Shown here one piece after another: positions 35,333-47,897 of a DNA stretch of 64,000 nucleotides (position 1 is the stretch's first letter; each line of letters begins with the position of its first letter). The position numbers and the translations under genes are program-made. Source of the stretch: Siderastrea radians (lineage: Eukaryota > Cnidaria > Anthozoa > Scleractinia > Rhizangiidae); contig OZ024895.1 of NCBI GenBank assembly GCA_964017195.1, forward strand, positions 22,391,233 through 22,455,232, read 5' to 3'. The notes beneath the pieces are model-generated. The model was not told the DNA's origin. It saw only the letters and a list, made by a program, of their open reading frames with translations, and searched no databases.

Positions 35333-36815
35333 CACCATGACGCATTGTGCTCATCTCTCCATAGGAAAATTTACTATGTATTCATATCATACCTGCCTAG
35401 GACAAAAAGGTTTACTAACTACTGATAAAAGTGTTTACGGCCTTTCACGTCTCTTAATCAATTTCCTGGAACCGAAATGTCCACCCTGACTGACCTCTTC
35501 AGTTCCTACATAAGTTGCAAGAAAAGTACTGAAGAGTAGGAAAACGGACGGAAAGGTTCCTGAGACGATATCTTTTAAGTCGGAGGAGCAGCATAAAGGC
35601 CGGAGAAACTAGAACTAGAACTCACATCTCTAAGGCAAACTTACCATAACTTAACTAGATAACAACAAGCACGACAACAACCTTATTAAAATGACCAGGT
35701 TTATTGACTAAACAAAGTTAAATGAAAATCACACGATGGAACAGGCTTACCGTCATGTGCTAGATGTTCGAAATACAGATTATGTAACATGCACGAAATA
35801 ACCGTAAAGTGCCTTACTGAAGATTTATCTGCTTTCATATCCCTTTGAAATCTCATCAGTTCTGTGGACCTGTAAGCAAACTAACTAACCAACTAACTAA
35901 CAACAACAACTTTATCGAAATTTGTTAGTTCTGCTATTTATACCCTCAAGAGCAAAGACTGTATTTAGTTACCATGGAACAGTCTTACGGTTATATGCTA
36001 GATGTTCGAAATACAGGTAATGTAACATGCAGGAAATATCGTCACAGTTCACACTAAAGATTTATCCCCTTTCATATCGCTTTGGCCATGGAGTCTCATT
36101 TCTGTGGACTTGTAACTGCTGAAGCTTTACCAAGAAAGGTTAGAGTGATAAGGACTTTTTTTGAAACTTTTTTTTCTTTTTCCAGAAACAAGACAGCCTT
36201 TATTTAGTTTAGAATTTGCAAGGCATTTTTTGATAGGTCTCCCATCATGAAAATGCCAATTCTTTTAGTATAAATGTAAGTAATTGCCAGGTCATTGAAA
36301 CTGACTATGTCAAAACATGTTCTGCAAAAATCATTTTTATTTGCTTGTATCACAACCATTTAAATCATTATGCATCAGTACATATTTTAGTTCCTGGTGA
36401 ATTCGTTTTCGTACTTCCACACACTATATAGCATAGCATTACTTTGTCATGAAATTGGACTTCGTTCTGGCAGAGATCACTCTGATCAAATGCGCTGAAT
36501 AAAAAACGGCAGTCGCTACCTTTCCATCGAGCGTCACAATCGTATTGATTTTATTGCCAAATCACACAAAGATCAGTTGCATTTGGCTGATTTGGCCGCT
36601 GCCATGACGTGAAATACGTTAGTAAAATAACATACTAATAAACTTTTGCTTTCTTCATCGTCTTGTTTCTTGCAATTACATTTATCAAACGTTCCTTCTA
36701 CTTCAGTGTTCAAAATAAAATCAAAAAGAACAAAAGCAGTTCAAGAAAAAAAAGGTTTCGACTTAGCCCCCCGGCGGGGAAGCGAACCCCGGTCTCCCGC
36801 GTGACAGGCGGGGAT

Positions 36816-38768
36816 TTTTTTTTTTTGTCTAAAAAGGCTCACAGAGAGCTGTTTTTATTTACATTATAAAAAGAAAGTGTTACTTTAAGTTACAGCTACT
36901 TTTTTGCGGTATATCTTTGCCTACGTTGTGCTAATAATCTATATTGACTAAGTTAGAAGGTAAATACTAAAACTATTGTTCTCTACTTTTGCGAAGGCCT
37001 CCCCTATACACCAGTCATAAGGGAAGTAGAACTGAGAGTGTTTAGATACATATAACTTGAATTGGAAACGTAAATGCGACTTAATTATAGCTGCAAAGAT
37101 AGCTTCTGGTGGTAGAGTAGTATTGTGAACCCTGTGATATACAGCAGACTTATGGATGGCGTAACGAGCTATCGTAAGAGTCCAGTTAATCAAATCTGCA
37201 TTCTGTTTACCAAATGGATCATCCGCTCTTGGAATCTTGCCCAATAATTTTAGCCCTGTAGTAAGTGGTAGATTGTTGCTTGAAATCTTGTCAACGAAAG
37301 TCTGTACGTGGTTCCAGAAATTATCGATGGTGGGACACTCAATAATAGAGTGCTCAACTGTGTCTGTTGCCCCACATCGGTGACAATCGGCTGTATCGTA
37401 AACACCCATCCTGTGTAGCGATAAAGCTGTAGGTAATACCCTATGCGCTATTTTCCAATTGACGTCACCCTGCTTGCTGGTAATTAAAGGTGAATATAAC
37501 GTTCGCCACTGTTTCGCATTAAATGCCGGTTCCGGCTGTAGCGTTTGTTTCCAGTAGTCAACTGCGGGTACAACAGGCTTCTGAGTTTGGTGTAAGTGGG
37601 CATAAAAATTTCGAGTTTTGCATTGCAAAATACTCCTAGGGGGTTACCCAGGGTTTGGATTATTGATATCAAAACATGGTTGAAGAGTGGAAGGTTCTCG
37701 CGATTGGTCAGTACAGATGATTCGAGCCCATTTCTGGGGGATAGCAGAATGGATTTCGTTCAGCTCGCGCGCAGTTCTTGAGAGAGTGCGAGTATCGTTG
37801 TCTCCTGTCAGAATCTCGTGGATGGCACGCGTGGGCAGATAGCCTGGGACGGCTTCGTAGCAGATGTCTTTTACCCGAGAAATGCCTGCAGCCACCCAAT
37901 CCGCGTAAAAGAGTGGCTTGTCATGGACAGTTATCAGTTCGTTAAGGAAAAGCGGCTCATTAAGTATGTCCACAAGCGTTTCGGGGATATGCGTGCGCGT
38001 TCGATGCTGTTTATGCTTGTGCCAGGCAATCAGTAACTCCTTATGGAAAGTCGGAATGTCACGGTCAATGCGCTGCGGTGAGTAATCAAGTGCAAGGACT
38101 AGTTTGCCAAGGCGCATTTTTGAAACACGTAGAAAGTAAGCGGTGAAATATTTCCAATGTGCATCCTCCCCCGATAAGAGCCTCTTTAGCGTGTTCAATC
38201 TAAAAGCTTGGATTTTTGTCTCGAGCCGAGGAATGTTGAAACCGCCTTCTTTAAGTGGAAGGGCTAGTATGTCCCTGTTTACGAGAGGATGCTTGTTGTT
38301 CCAAAAGAAACTGTATATGGCCTGCTCTATCTGCGAAACTGCCCAAGAAGGCATGGATAGCGACGTAGCATTATACCACAGAGTTGAGGTTAGAAGACCA
38401 TTTATTACGAGGGCTTTGCCCTTGAAGCTCAATTCTCTATGACGCCATGCAGCAATGATGTTATTAACCTTCTGAATCTTCGAGTCCCAGTTCATTTGAG
38501 TGCAATCAACGTTCCCAAAAAATTGGCCAAGGATTTTCTCTGGAATAAAGTCGTTGAACCAGTCAAAACCGTACAATTGATCTCTGCGATGAGCAAAGGC
38601 TCCGCACCAAAGCCCCTTGCATTTGCTCTTGTTAATTTTCGCTCCGGAAGCGCGCTCGTAAAGCTCAAAGATCTTAAAAGTTTCAGTAATGGATTGCTCA
38701 TCGATTAGCAGTAATGTTGTGTCATCAGCAAACTGAGATAATTTTACTTCAGATTGTGAATCGGGTGG
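36816..38768 (-). mobile_element. 5'-truncated L1/Tx1-like LINE
   Basis: 1.95-kb non-LTR retrotransposon 3' end, sense on the minus strand, closing with A12 (plus 36,815-36,826) directly against the tRNA piece. It begins inside the reverse transcriptase, just before the catalytic FADD (38,732-38,721), so the endonuclease and most RT fingers are missing. See the coding entry. Confidence 0.88.
36948..38760 (-). pseudogene. LINE ORF2 C-terminal fragment (RT thumb and zinc knuckle)
   Basis: One frame runs from 38,760 to 36,948 with a single in-frame TAA at about 37,644. Order: SQFADDTTLL (RT motif C), GAKINKSKCKGLW, then LSFKGKALVINGLL, FFWNNKHPLVNRDILALPLKEGGF, typical of the L1/Tx1 group, and near 37,380-37,335 CHRCGATDTVEHSIIEC, a CxxCx7Hx4C knuckle. 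One stop in about 600 codons means a fairly young insertion. Dead on arrival because of 5' truncation. Confidence 0.85.
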
Positions 38769-39283
38769 TCACCACTATACTACCGAGGATTTGGGCATTC
38801 AAAAAACTAGGTTCATCAAACGTTGGCCATGTTTTATCCCTGCATTTGATTGTTGAAAGACTGTGAAATATAAAGTGTAAAATTTGGCGGCGCGGTAAGG
38901 CCGCTGGGTCGTCATATCGCTTGATCATACTAAACACGCAGGGGACGCTAAAAAAAGGATTAGGAAACGTAGTTCCCGGTGCTTGTCCTGACATGTTACA
39001 TTCGTTCAAGAATGTCTGATTTTATCCCTTAAATGTGATAAGGGTGGGGAACGGACAGTGAGTCCAATCTCAGTTAAAACCTTTAATTTGAACTTGAAAG
39101 ATTGAAAATCGGGTTACGCTGCTGGATTCATCTTAACGGCTATCTTCAGGAAAGCCGTTGGGGAAGTAGGCCAATCGTGTCTGTTTCTATGAAAGAAGAG
39201 AAAGTATAATAAAACGTCTAAGGCTCAGTGTGAAATAAACGGCTTTTTTTTGCTCCAGTAAGAACAGAAAAAAAAAACGAACA

Positions 39284-39356
39284 TGTTTCCGGCCAGACTT
39301 GAACTGGCGACCTTCCGCGTGTGAGACGGACGTGATAACCACTACACTACGGAAAC
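39284..39356 (-). tRNA. tRNA-Val(CAC), U9
   Basis: Base 31 is T, giving a T31-G39 wobble at the bottom of the anticodon stem; otherwise canonical. Confidence 0.92.
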
Positions 39357-39723
39357 TATCACGAACAAGTGAGATTTATGCAATTGATTTACTATGTGAA
39401 TTGAACTTGCCACTCTAGGACAATGACGTTTATTAATCACTGATAAAATTGCTAACGGTCTTCCCATCCTTTAACACCATTTCCTACAATCAAAATACTT
39501 AAGCCCGAACGCTTAGTTTTCAGGCCTATGCGCCTAAGGGAAATGCATACAGTTACCGAAAACAACAGGTGCAGATGAAAAATCGTCTTAGAGAAATTCG
39601 AAAAAAACCTTATCAGTCGGGGGGAGGAGCACATCCATTCCCCACCCACCCCTTGTACGTCCAAGGGTTAAAGTTAAGGTTTTTCTTGTTCTCTTACGTT
39701 CATTACGCAAAAAAGAAAATTGC

Positions 39724-39795
39724 CTCCCCGGCGGGGAATCGAATCCCGGTCTTCCGCGTGACAGGCGGGGATACTCACCGCTATACTACCGAGGA
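39724..39795 (-). tRNA. tRNA-Asp(GTC), Asp2 of U9
   Basis: A53 and A43 mismatches plus one D-loop T to C change. Anticodon GTC kept. Possibly a pseudogene. Confidence 0.65.
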
Positions 39796-40714
39796 TTTCG
39801 ACAGCTATGAGATGAGGTTCATCAAAAAACAAAAACAAAAACAAAAAAGTCGTAGCTTTTGTTTACTCCCTGAATTTGATTGTACAAGATTGATGTTATG
39901 TGATTGGGCCGTCGTCTGATCATGAGTTAAACACTTAGTGGACGTTTATAACAAAAGACATTAAAGAATACACATCACCGTTCGAAAAGAGTAGGACACG
40001 TAATCACCGGTGTTGTGAGCTAACATTACCTTTACCGTCGTACTGAAGACAGCTTATTCGTTAGCTCTCAACCAACTGAATTGAAGGATTGATTGGTTTG
40101 GAGAATGCTGTGAAATTTGGCCAGAGCATGAATAGTGCGTTTGTTTACACGCTACGTTTTGTCGGCTTCTGGTCGCCCGAGTTGTCAGCCCGATGGGAGT
40201 GTGAATCACCACAGGCAGCCCAGACGGGCTTTCGGTGAAGTTCATTTAAAAACTGTCCGGGTATATGTAATAGCTCGAAATAAATCTTGTTTACCTTTAC
40301 ATTATTGTCTATTAAGTTTTCTTGTTTAATTTCTGGTCAATTTTGCACCGTTCTTTTACACAAATCGCATGATAGCGTGGCCACTTTAAGATTTGTAACG
40401 GACTAACCGCTGATACTGAAAGAATCGAAATATTTTAAAATAAGGGAAGGTACGTTTTTTTCTTGGGGTGGGAGGGCTGGGGCCTCAGAGGGGAGGGTCA
40501 TCAGTGAAAGTGAGCACCAAAAGGGGAGGGCCATACCTCATGTGAGCTATTCAAGGGAGGGTCACACATCTTTTCCGGCATTTTCTAATGAGAATTTTTG
40601 TGATGTTGCTTTCCATTTTTCTTCAGTACAGATTAAGTTTTTCTATTCAAACACTTTGCGTTCACAAGCGAAACGTTCTGAGGTTTCTACAACATGGAAC
40701 ATACCATGTAGTAC

Positions 40715-43700
40715 AGGGTCTGGAAGGGGGGGTCCTGATCCCGCCTTCCCGCTCCTTTTCCAAGTGAATCCCGAATCCCTCCCGAATCCCGTTTTTTCTT
40801 TCCGCAAAAATTCATTTACAAAAGGACTAATTTTTGTATAAGCTAACGAATTTAAGATGTAGATTTGCCCTTTTGGTTGTTACTTTGATTTTACGTGTGT
40901 TGTGGGCAAAATGGAATTAGCTCTTCATACCTTAGTACGATGAAAGAGCCCGATATGAAAGCGTGATGGGTCTTCCTGTACGCGTGCGCACTGTCCTTGA
41001 TAAAAAGTTTACAGGGACACCTTCGACTGCGTCTTCTTCATTGTTGCTGCTGTCCTCATTGTCGCTGGAGTCAGAATCATACTCTGACAGTTGGTCATCA
41101 GCTAAACTCGGTTCCTCAGTGACCTGGTCGCCAACAGGTAGCTCTTTACTATACATATTGAGAGGAAGAGTTCCTGCTGCATGTTTTGTGTTGTTCTGAC
41201 GAACCGAGAGCTGCCTGACGGCTTTGCCATGCTTGCTGGCCCACTGCCGCATGGTGTGCTGGTCCTGCTTCGACATCGTCTGTACGGGGAGACGTTTAAT
41301 CGTTGGAATATCCCTGAGTGGTACCTTTGTCTGGGAAATCGAATAGTACGAGACAGGATTCGTAAAGTAGTAGGCCGACCACTTTGTTGCTCGTTTCAGC
41401 GACTCTTTCATGTTGTTGCCAAAGTCTCTGGAATATTCCAACAGAGTGCAAGTCGGGTGCTTGAAGTGGCTCACTGCATGCACATTTTTAACCTGAATTG
41501 TCAGGCAAACCTCGGGCTTAATGCAGAATCCTGGACTTAACGCGTCAATATTTTTATCCAGTCTCTCTAGACCATTCTCCAAAAGATTTAATGAGGTAGC
41601 TGTTTTCGCGGCAATGGTTCCCTGTGGACCATTGGTCGAGCTTGCAATAGCGTAACTTTCTTTCACATTGTCAATGGTTCCATTGCAGTACGATGAAACA
41701 GACTTTACCATCTGGTGTGCCTCTTTCAGTGTAAGACTCTCGTTTTCTTGATGCTTGTGATGCACTGAAAATGCACGGTACAGGTTTCCGAGGTTCTGTA
41801 GAAACTCAACAGTTCCTTCGAGGTTTGTGACTAGCTTTATTGTACCGATTTGACCATCGGTAACAAATATGCTCCCTCCTTCGATGCATACGCCCATCGG
41901 CTTACCAAACGCAGAATGGCTTCCAGAGCCATTTTTGTTGCTCTCCTCCTCGGTCCCAGCAATAACTTTCACCTCACCTCCATTTTGACGTTTTTTTAGC
42001 TGCCTGCTGTCTTGGTCCGTAAAGACTATGCTTCCGTCCTGGAGTGCAGAAATGGAGTGTATACGCATGATGGGATGGGATTACTCTGAAGAACAACAAC
42101 TCGCTCCAAGGTTTTCTGTGCCATGCTGAACTTCCAAAAATCTTGGTGTCTGCAAGGAAGAGGTAGTTTTGACTCCCGAGGCACATGCTTTGAACGCGCA
42201 TGCATTCTTCTGGATACGGCAGCAAAAGTTTTACAGTTCCGTACAAGAAATGTCCGTTCGAAGAAATCGTGGTAGTGAACACCTCTCTCGTTGTAGCCGA
42301 GGTACAAGCAATGATACGATCAGTAAGTTTGCAGATGCTGGATGGCTTTATGTCTGTGTCCAATTTCAGTAGTTGGCCATCAGATTGTAGAGACTGACGT
42401 TCAATTTGTAGATAATGTGCTAGTCTCTCCTGGAGCACTTTCACTGTCCCTTCACAAGAGAGATTTCGCTTTGTTAGCTCATCAACTACTGATGCACGAT
42501 CACGCAGTCGAGCAGGTCGAAGGACAATCTTATCTTCCAAATCAACAACAAAAAGTCCTTTTTCCCGCTGGCACAAAAGCGCTGCTCTAAAGTCCTTCGG
42601 ATAGCACACACCCCGAACGTCCGGCAGTTCTGACTTAACAACCTCCAAACGAACAGGATTATGAAGGTCAGCCTCCACGAGACGGGAGGTTTTCTTCAGA
42701 GGATTAACAGTAGCTTTCCTTGCCTTCCAAGAGTTATAGACACAGGATGCGGGTACATTCCGATTTTGTTCGTTTCCGAAAACCGATACTTTTCAGGGAC
42801 CATCTGGTGAACTACAAGGTCTACTTCTCGTAGTGTGTTAATGACACTTTCATTGGAGAGCCGTAAAATTGGGTCGACTGCCATTCGGTCTTTGTTTTGT
42901 ACATCTTCTGCTCGTAGAAGTCGCCGCAATGCTTTCGAACATCAGGGTTGTTGTCATCTCTGAGGGTCTGAATAACTGCTAGGCAACTACGCGCATCTTT
43001 TAGCACAATAAACCAATTGCAGAAGCTACATTTTAAGCTCTTTCCAACATGGACACGATCAGGGAGGAAAACCAAATATTGCAAGGCTGGGTCGATAAGC
43101 TGATCTTCTTGTTCTTTAGCAATCAATTCCATTGCCTTTTTATTACCTTCCTCGCAGTCTTTAGTAAGTATCAATACTATACAACGGATGCATTGCTCTC
43201 CAGCATCAAGACATCGCTTGCAAGCCCCAAGGCTTGGTATGTGGCTAGGCTGATTTTGCTCGGCACACCGTGGACAGGGTTCATGGGCATCTAAACAAGC
43301 CCTACACGTGCTCTTGCAAGTGTCAATCACACAATGAGGTACTGTGTTGTCGTCCGAACGAGCCATCTCAAGACAGGCTTTACAGATTTGAAGGATTTTG
43401 GCTTGTTTCACAAAGAATTCTTTCATTTCTTCTCCTGTTTTTCCCGATTTCGTAAAGTAGTTTGTTGCTATGGGCATACTAACACCATTACAGAGGGAAG
43501 TAACAAACGAAACATTTGCTTCCGTCAGGATGTTTGTCTTCAGAAACTCAGGAGTTGGATTTGGGTTGTCCTTAACGAGTTTAAGGTCTACGTCTTGATT
43601 CAGCCCAACATTTTTCTTTACTCGATCATCAAACTGAATTCTCGGCTTAAGGGCTGTGCCGTCATTTTCCAGGGCTACACCTTTACAGCGTCAGTTTCAA

Positions 43701-46700
43701 GTAAAGGCTGAACATTTGACGTTTGGTCTGTCGCAAGTACACCGCTTTTGGTTGTGTAACCGCCTCTCAGTTTATCTCGTGTTCGTTTTGAAGGGCCTGC
43801 TAGATTAAATGCTGCATCTTCAGCTTTCTTTTCTCCTCCTCTACCTTGCCCGTGATACATGGGGCCTCGTAGAAAGTTCACAGTGCTCCCTCCTCCTAAA
43901 TATTCGATCGTGTTGAAAAATTCAATAACCTCTTGATCATATTCGTGATCATACTTAATAAGAGCTTCAACCGTGTCCTTGAGGTATTTGTACATTATTT
44001 TGTCTCTAGAAATTATTCCTTTTTGAATTAGTTTATCTAGTTTGATACACACATCATCGGCTGCTGCTAATGAGATAGGTAAAATTTTCCAGTCGCCGTC
44101 TTCGGGTTCACTGATTTCATCATCCGTACTTTCTTCTATCACTGACTCTACGTCATGGTCGTGATCTTGCTCACAGTTCATTATCGAATCTAATGAATAA
44201 TCGTCATCATCTAAGCAAGCAAATGGATCCTCGGTGTCACCTTTTGGGCTCCAATCACCCCCTTCTGTGTTCAGTATCATGAAGTCATCATCGCCGACAC
44301 TGTTATACAAAAACATACTTTAATAAATAACATTGCTTATTCCCTCTTCAGTTTTGAGAAGGTACTCCTAAACTTTTCGAAACAAACTCGAACATATTAC
44401 AAACTCAATTAATAACTGCGAGGATCTTCTTTAAACTTATTTCAGTCATAAAATATTTCACATCTAATATAGTCAACAAAAACCTTTTTTAAATATCCTT
44501 CTTGTCTAAATAATTGCGATTTTACAACATCGTCGCTGAAGAGTTTATCTGTTAGAAACATATGGAAAAATTGCCCTTACAAAGATTACAAATAGATCGT
44601 AGGGTAAATGAAACATTTACTTTAAAGACAGGTCCTTGTCTTGTAACTCTAAAAGATCATCGTCATTAATGGTTTCCTGTGTGGGTGGGGAAGTTTCTTG
44701 CTCACTGGATTTTCCGCTCCTTCTAGCGGTTCCGGGATTTAGCCACGCAGTGAGGGGGCGTTGTACTTCGCGCGCTTTTAGATCTTTACTGGCGTTTGCG
44801 GACGAGAGAGACTTTTTGAGACAACTGTCGTAGTGCTCTGAAATAAAAAGGATAAACACAAACATTAGTTGAAGAGGTGCGATTTTAAGTCAATTTACTT
44901 TCTGTACTCCATCGTAACAGAAAAACTTCTCGTTGTTATCATTACTCTTGCGGTTGGACTCAAACACTTTTTTATACCCATGTATACCGTACTGTATTAT
45001 GGTATAGGTGGATCATTATACTAGTATTTGTCAGGTAGCTCCAACATTACAGCACTTACGGTATTTCTCGTTGCTACTTACTTCGTTTAAAGTATTTCGC
45101 TTGACCCTCCCATTTCCGGTCTGTCGGGAGTTCCAGATCAGCAGAGCACACTCCATATCTAGCTCTTAGGCCGCACAAAGTTGAGGAATTACCAAGGCTC
45201 AGTAGCTCTAAATGCAACAAAAAAATATCAGGTAGGCATTTCATGAAACAACTGCTGAGCTTAACAAACAAACCTATTTTCTATAAAGAATGCTTTGCCG
45301 TGTATATTTAGTGCAGGAGTCAGCTTTTTAATTCATTTCAGTCGTCAATGAATTACCTTGTTTAAGCTTCTCTAGCTCCTCTTCCTGGCGCTTATTCCTC
45401 TCCATGTTTTTCCCTCTCTTAATTTGCGATACAGTTCTTCGTCCTCTTGAGACGGCACTCGCTTTTGTTTCTTGCCTTGCACTCGGCCTTCACTTCCCGT
45501 TGGACCTGCTGTTGCAGCTGGGTTGGTGTCTGTTTTGCTAACCAGCTGGAGCACTGGGGTTCCAGTTACCCACGCCGTAAGTCGCTGAACGACTGTTACT
45601 GTAAATACAAGTAAGCGCCATCACAAAGTGTAGGAATATTGCAGAACGTATCTCAGACTATGACTATTAATATGACTATTAAATACGTTGGTTTTAAAAT
45701 AGATAATATGATCCAAGATGTTCAAGATGATGTAAAACATTATTGTACTAAAAGTTCTGCAACTGTAGCAGCGATTGAAAAATTGTCAAAGTACACTTAT
45801 CCCACACTAACTTTCCCTTAATATAAGCAAACAAGCTGAGATCGATAGTTTTAGTTTAGTACGCCTAAATATTTCAGCAAGTCGAAACACTTTTTTACCT
45901 GGAAAATTGATGGAAAGCATTGTTTTTCTGTACGAGGCTGAATATTCGTACTTTTTTGTCAATCTTTAGCTCTGTTAGCTGAAAACAGCAGATTTTTATT
46001 GTTTTATTGGTATTGCCGTTCAGAGAAAAGAACAATTTTAAACGGTTTGGTTAAAAATATCGTTGTGTTGAAAGAGAGTGTACACTCTAAACAATAAATT
46101 AATTTGAAAAATGATTACGAAGCACGCGAGCGAAAATTGATTGTGCGTGATATAAAAATTGCGTGACGTGGCTGCGAGCGCAAGGGGTGGGGGCGGGGAA
46201 GTAAGAAACAAAGAAACGTTTGTGAACTATCACTTAGGACAAATTTAAATGAACCTATGCAAAAACACACGCTCTTGATATTCATCTGATACATAACAAA
46301 ATGAAGTTACAAGTACCTTGGAGCATTTCGTTTCCCTGGATAAGAGTTTCGAACTCGTATTGCCACGCATCTTGAGTCTGCAAGGAGAAATTTTCGACGC
46401 CACTGCCTGATGATGCCTTTTTGACTCTGGCAATCGTGACCTCAGGGTTTTCCCCGAGGCCTTTACTTCTTGCGATGTCATCTAGTCCGGTAAAAGTTTT
46501 CAAATACTTTGGAAATTTAATAAGATCCTTGTGATCCTCGCTGAGCGGAACATTAAACTTTTCTTTGTGCCTCGCCCCCGTACTTCTGGCGCTAGAAGTT
46601 TCGTCTGTGGCCAGGAAGAGTGACACCAAAACTCTGACTGTGCTCTCCATTGAAGCAGAGCTGGCATCATTGCTTGCCATATCAAGCGGCAAAACGATCC

Positions 46701-47441
46701 TGGTGGAACCTCTCGATTATAATAAAAGTAAACGAGCGAAGAGCAAGAGCGATATTAGAATTTATCGAGTATTAAATATTAAACCACGTGCGACACGTTC
46801 ACTCTCCAGGCATCTGCTTGTAACAAAATACCCTCTTTGTTTTATTTGAGGATTACCTGACAGTTTCAATTAGATAACTATTAACTAGTCACACTTGACA
46901 GTTGTTTGTTTTTGTTTTTCAACAGGAGAGAGTGGGGGGGGGGGGGGACAGGGGGGTTTAAACCTCCCGCTTCCCGTACCCTTTAATCCCGGTTCCCGCC
47001 CTGTATTTTTTGGCTCCCGCCCTTTGCATTTTTTTGATTGCGAAATATTGCGCAATGTTGAGTAATTTTTCCCTTTTTCTCCCGCTTCCCGCTACCTTGG
47101 GAATCCCGCTTCCCGCCCCCTCTTCTCCCGCCTCCCGTACACCTCCCGCCCCCTTTTCTCCCGGTCTCCCGCCCCCCTGTCCCGCCCCACGAGAGACTTG
47201 CCAGTTAGCACTCGCCTGTTTGATTCGCTTTCGCGGTCATTGTGTTCATCTAGGCGGTGAAAATTTCCCGAATTCGCAACAATCGGGCAAGAATTCCCGC
47301 GTCCCGTGCCCAAATTCTTTTCAATCCCGCTTCCCGGGATGTAGTCAATTCCCGAATCCCGTCAAAATATTTTGCGTTTTCCCGAATCCCGCACTGTATT
47401 TTGGTCAAATCCCGGATCCCGAAAATACCCTTCCAGACTCT
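40715..47441. mobile_element. Inner element with TCCCG-rich subterminal repeats
   Basis: Ends AGGGTCTGGAAGGG and its near-complement CCCTTCCAGACTCT. Next to both ends lie arrays of TCCCGAATCCCG/TTCCCGC motifs (40,738-40,795 and about 46,960-47,425), the kind of subterminal repeat that binds transposase in several DNA-transposon families. AGTA lies beside both ends, but on the left one C intervenes, so the duplication is uncertain. Confidence 0.55.
40932..46692 (-). pseudogene. Multi-exon zinc-cluster/SAP/NHL gene, frameshifted
   Basis: Five exons with good GT-AG borders and matching phases: 46692-46317, 45598-45357, 45207-45082, 44837-44621 and 44299-40932. Exon 5 encodes, in order, an acidic leader; a cysteine cluster CKACLEMAR...CKSTCRACLDAHEPCPRC...CKRCLDAGEQCIRC; CSFCNWFIVLKDARS; a SAP-like helix pair (DELTKRNLSCEGTVKVLQ); NHL-type repeats (ISALQDGSIVFTDQDSRQLK, GVCIEGGSIFVTDGQIGTIKL); and an acidic Ser/Asp/Glu-rich tail. 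Exons 2 and 4 share a QRLTAW motif. Frameshifts near 45,405, 43,675, 42,880, 42,710 and 42,100. I associate this architecture with a many-copy coral gene family of unknown role. Function not known. Confidence 0.7.
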
Positions 47442-47897
47442 AGTAGTAGTGAGGGGAGGGTCGCACTTTTGTCAGTCACCTAAAGGTGGGGGGGTCAGGA
47501 GTGTTTTCATTAAAACGCAAGGGAGGGCCAACACTTTTTTGGGAAAAAAAATCCCAAAATTCCCCAGCCCTCCCCCCCCCCCCAAGAAAAAACGTACCTT
47601 CCCTAAAGCCTGCCTTCCTTGAGCTCAATGTTCCCCTACTTGTCCTGGCTGGTTTAAAAGATATTTTATCGCTTTTTTTTTGGTGGTCTTGGCGGATGGT
47701 ACCTCCAAGTAAAAAAAGCGACACTGAGTAATCGCTTCGGGTTTCATTTTCAGGAATAGGCTGTGAATCTGGTGTCAAACTATACGTACGATTTGCTCTC
47801 CGTTACTGTCGGTCCGAAAAGTAGGGCCGACAAATCATATCGTGTTAACCGACTTTAGACCAAAAAACAACAACAACAACCAAACAAAGACAGAAAG

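Larger units (their letters stand above)
31208..36108. repeat. Interrupted unit U8
   Basis: Contains the palindromic MITE and the second kinase-fragment segment in place of Asp1; then Val(CAC), a broken Asp2, and Val(AAC). Confidence 0.85.
36768..38789 (-). pseudogene. tRNA-Asp(GTC) gene split by a LINE, Asp1 of U9
   Basis: The 3' part (36,768-36,815, through the anticodon arm and T-arm) and the 5' 21 nt (38,769-38,789, TCCTCGGTAGTATAGTGGTGA minus last base) flank a LINE in the same orientation. Bases 22-23 (GT) are lost and there is no target duplication. The left piece also has one T-loop change (AGCGAACC). Confidence 0.9.
40441..47606. mobile_element. 7.16-kb nested DNA element with TAA target duplication
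   Basis: Outer ends GGGAAGGTACGTTTTTTC... (40,444) and its complement (to 47,603) are flanked by TAA on each side, and other units have one TAA there (AAAATAAAGCC). The inverted ends run roughly 40 bp with different G-run lengths. A 3-bp TWA duplication is typical of PIF/Harbinger, but no transposase is seen. Inside lies another inverted pair (AGGGTCTGGAAGG at 40,715; complement to 47,441), so an inner element carrying the NHL/SAP gene inserted into an outer one. Confidence 0.8.

Noticed and set aside
38143..38708. Plus-strand frames opposite the LINE
   Set aside because: Shadow frames of the minus-strand LINE reading frame.
40963..41540. Plus-strand frames opposite the NHL/SAP gene
   Set aside because: Antisense shadows; the minus strand has domain similarity and spliced structure.
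47010..47483. Proline-rich 157-codon frame
   Set aside because: Arises from TCCCG/CCCGC subterminal repeats of the inner element.
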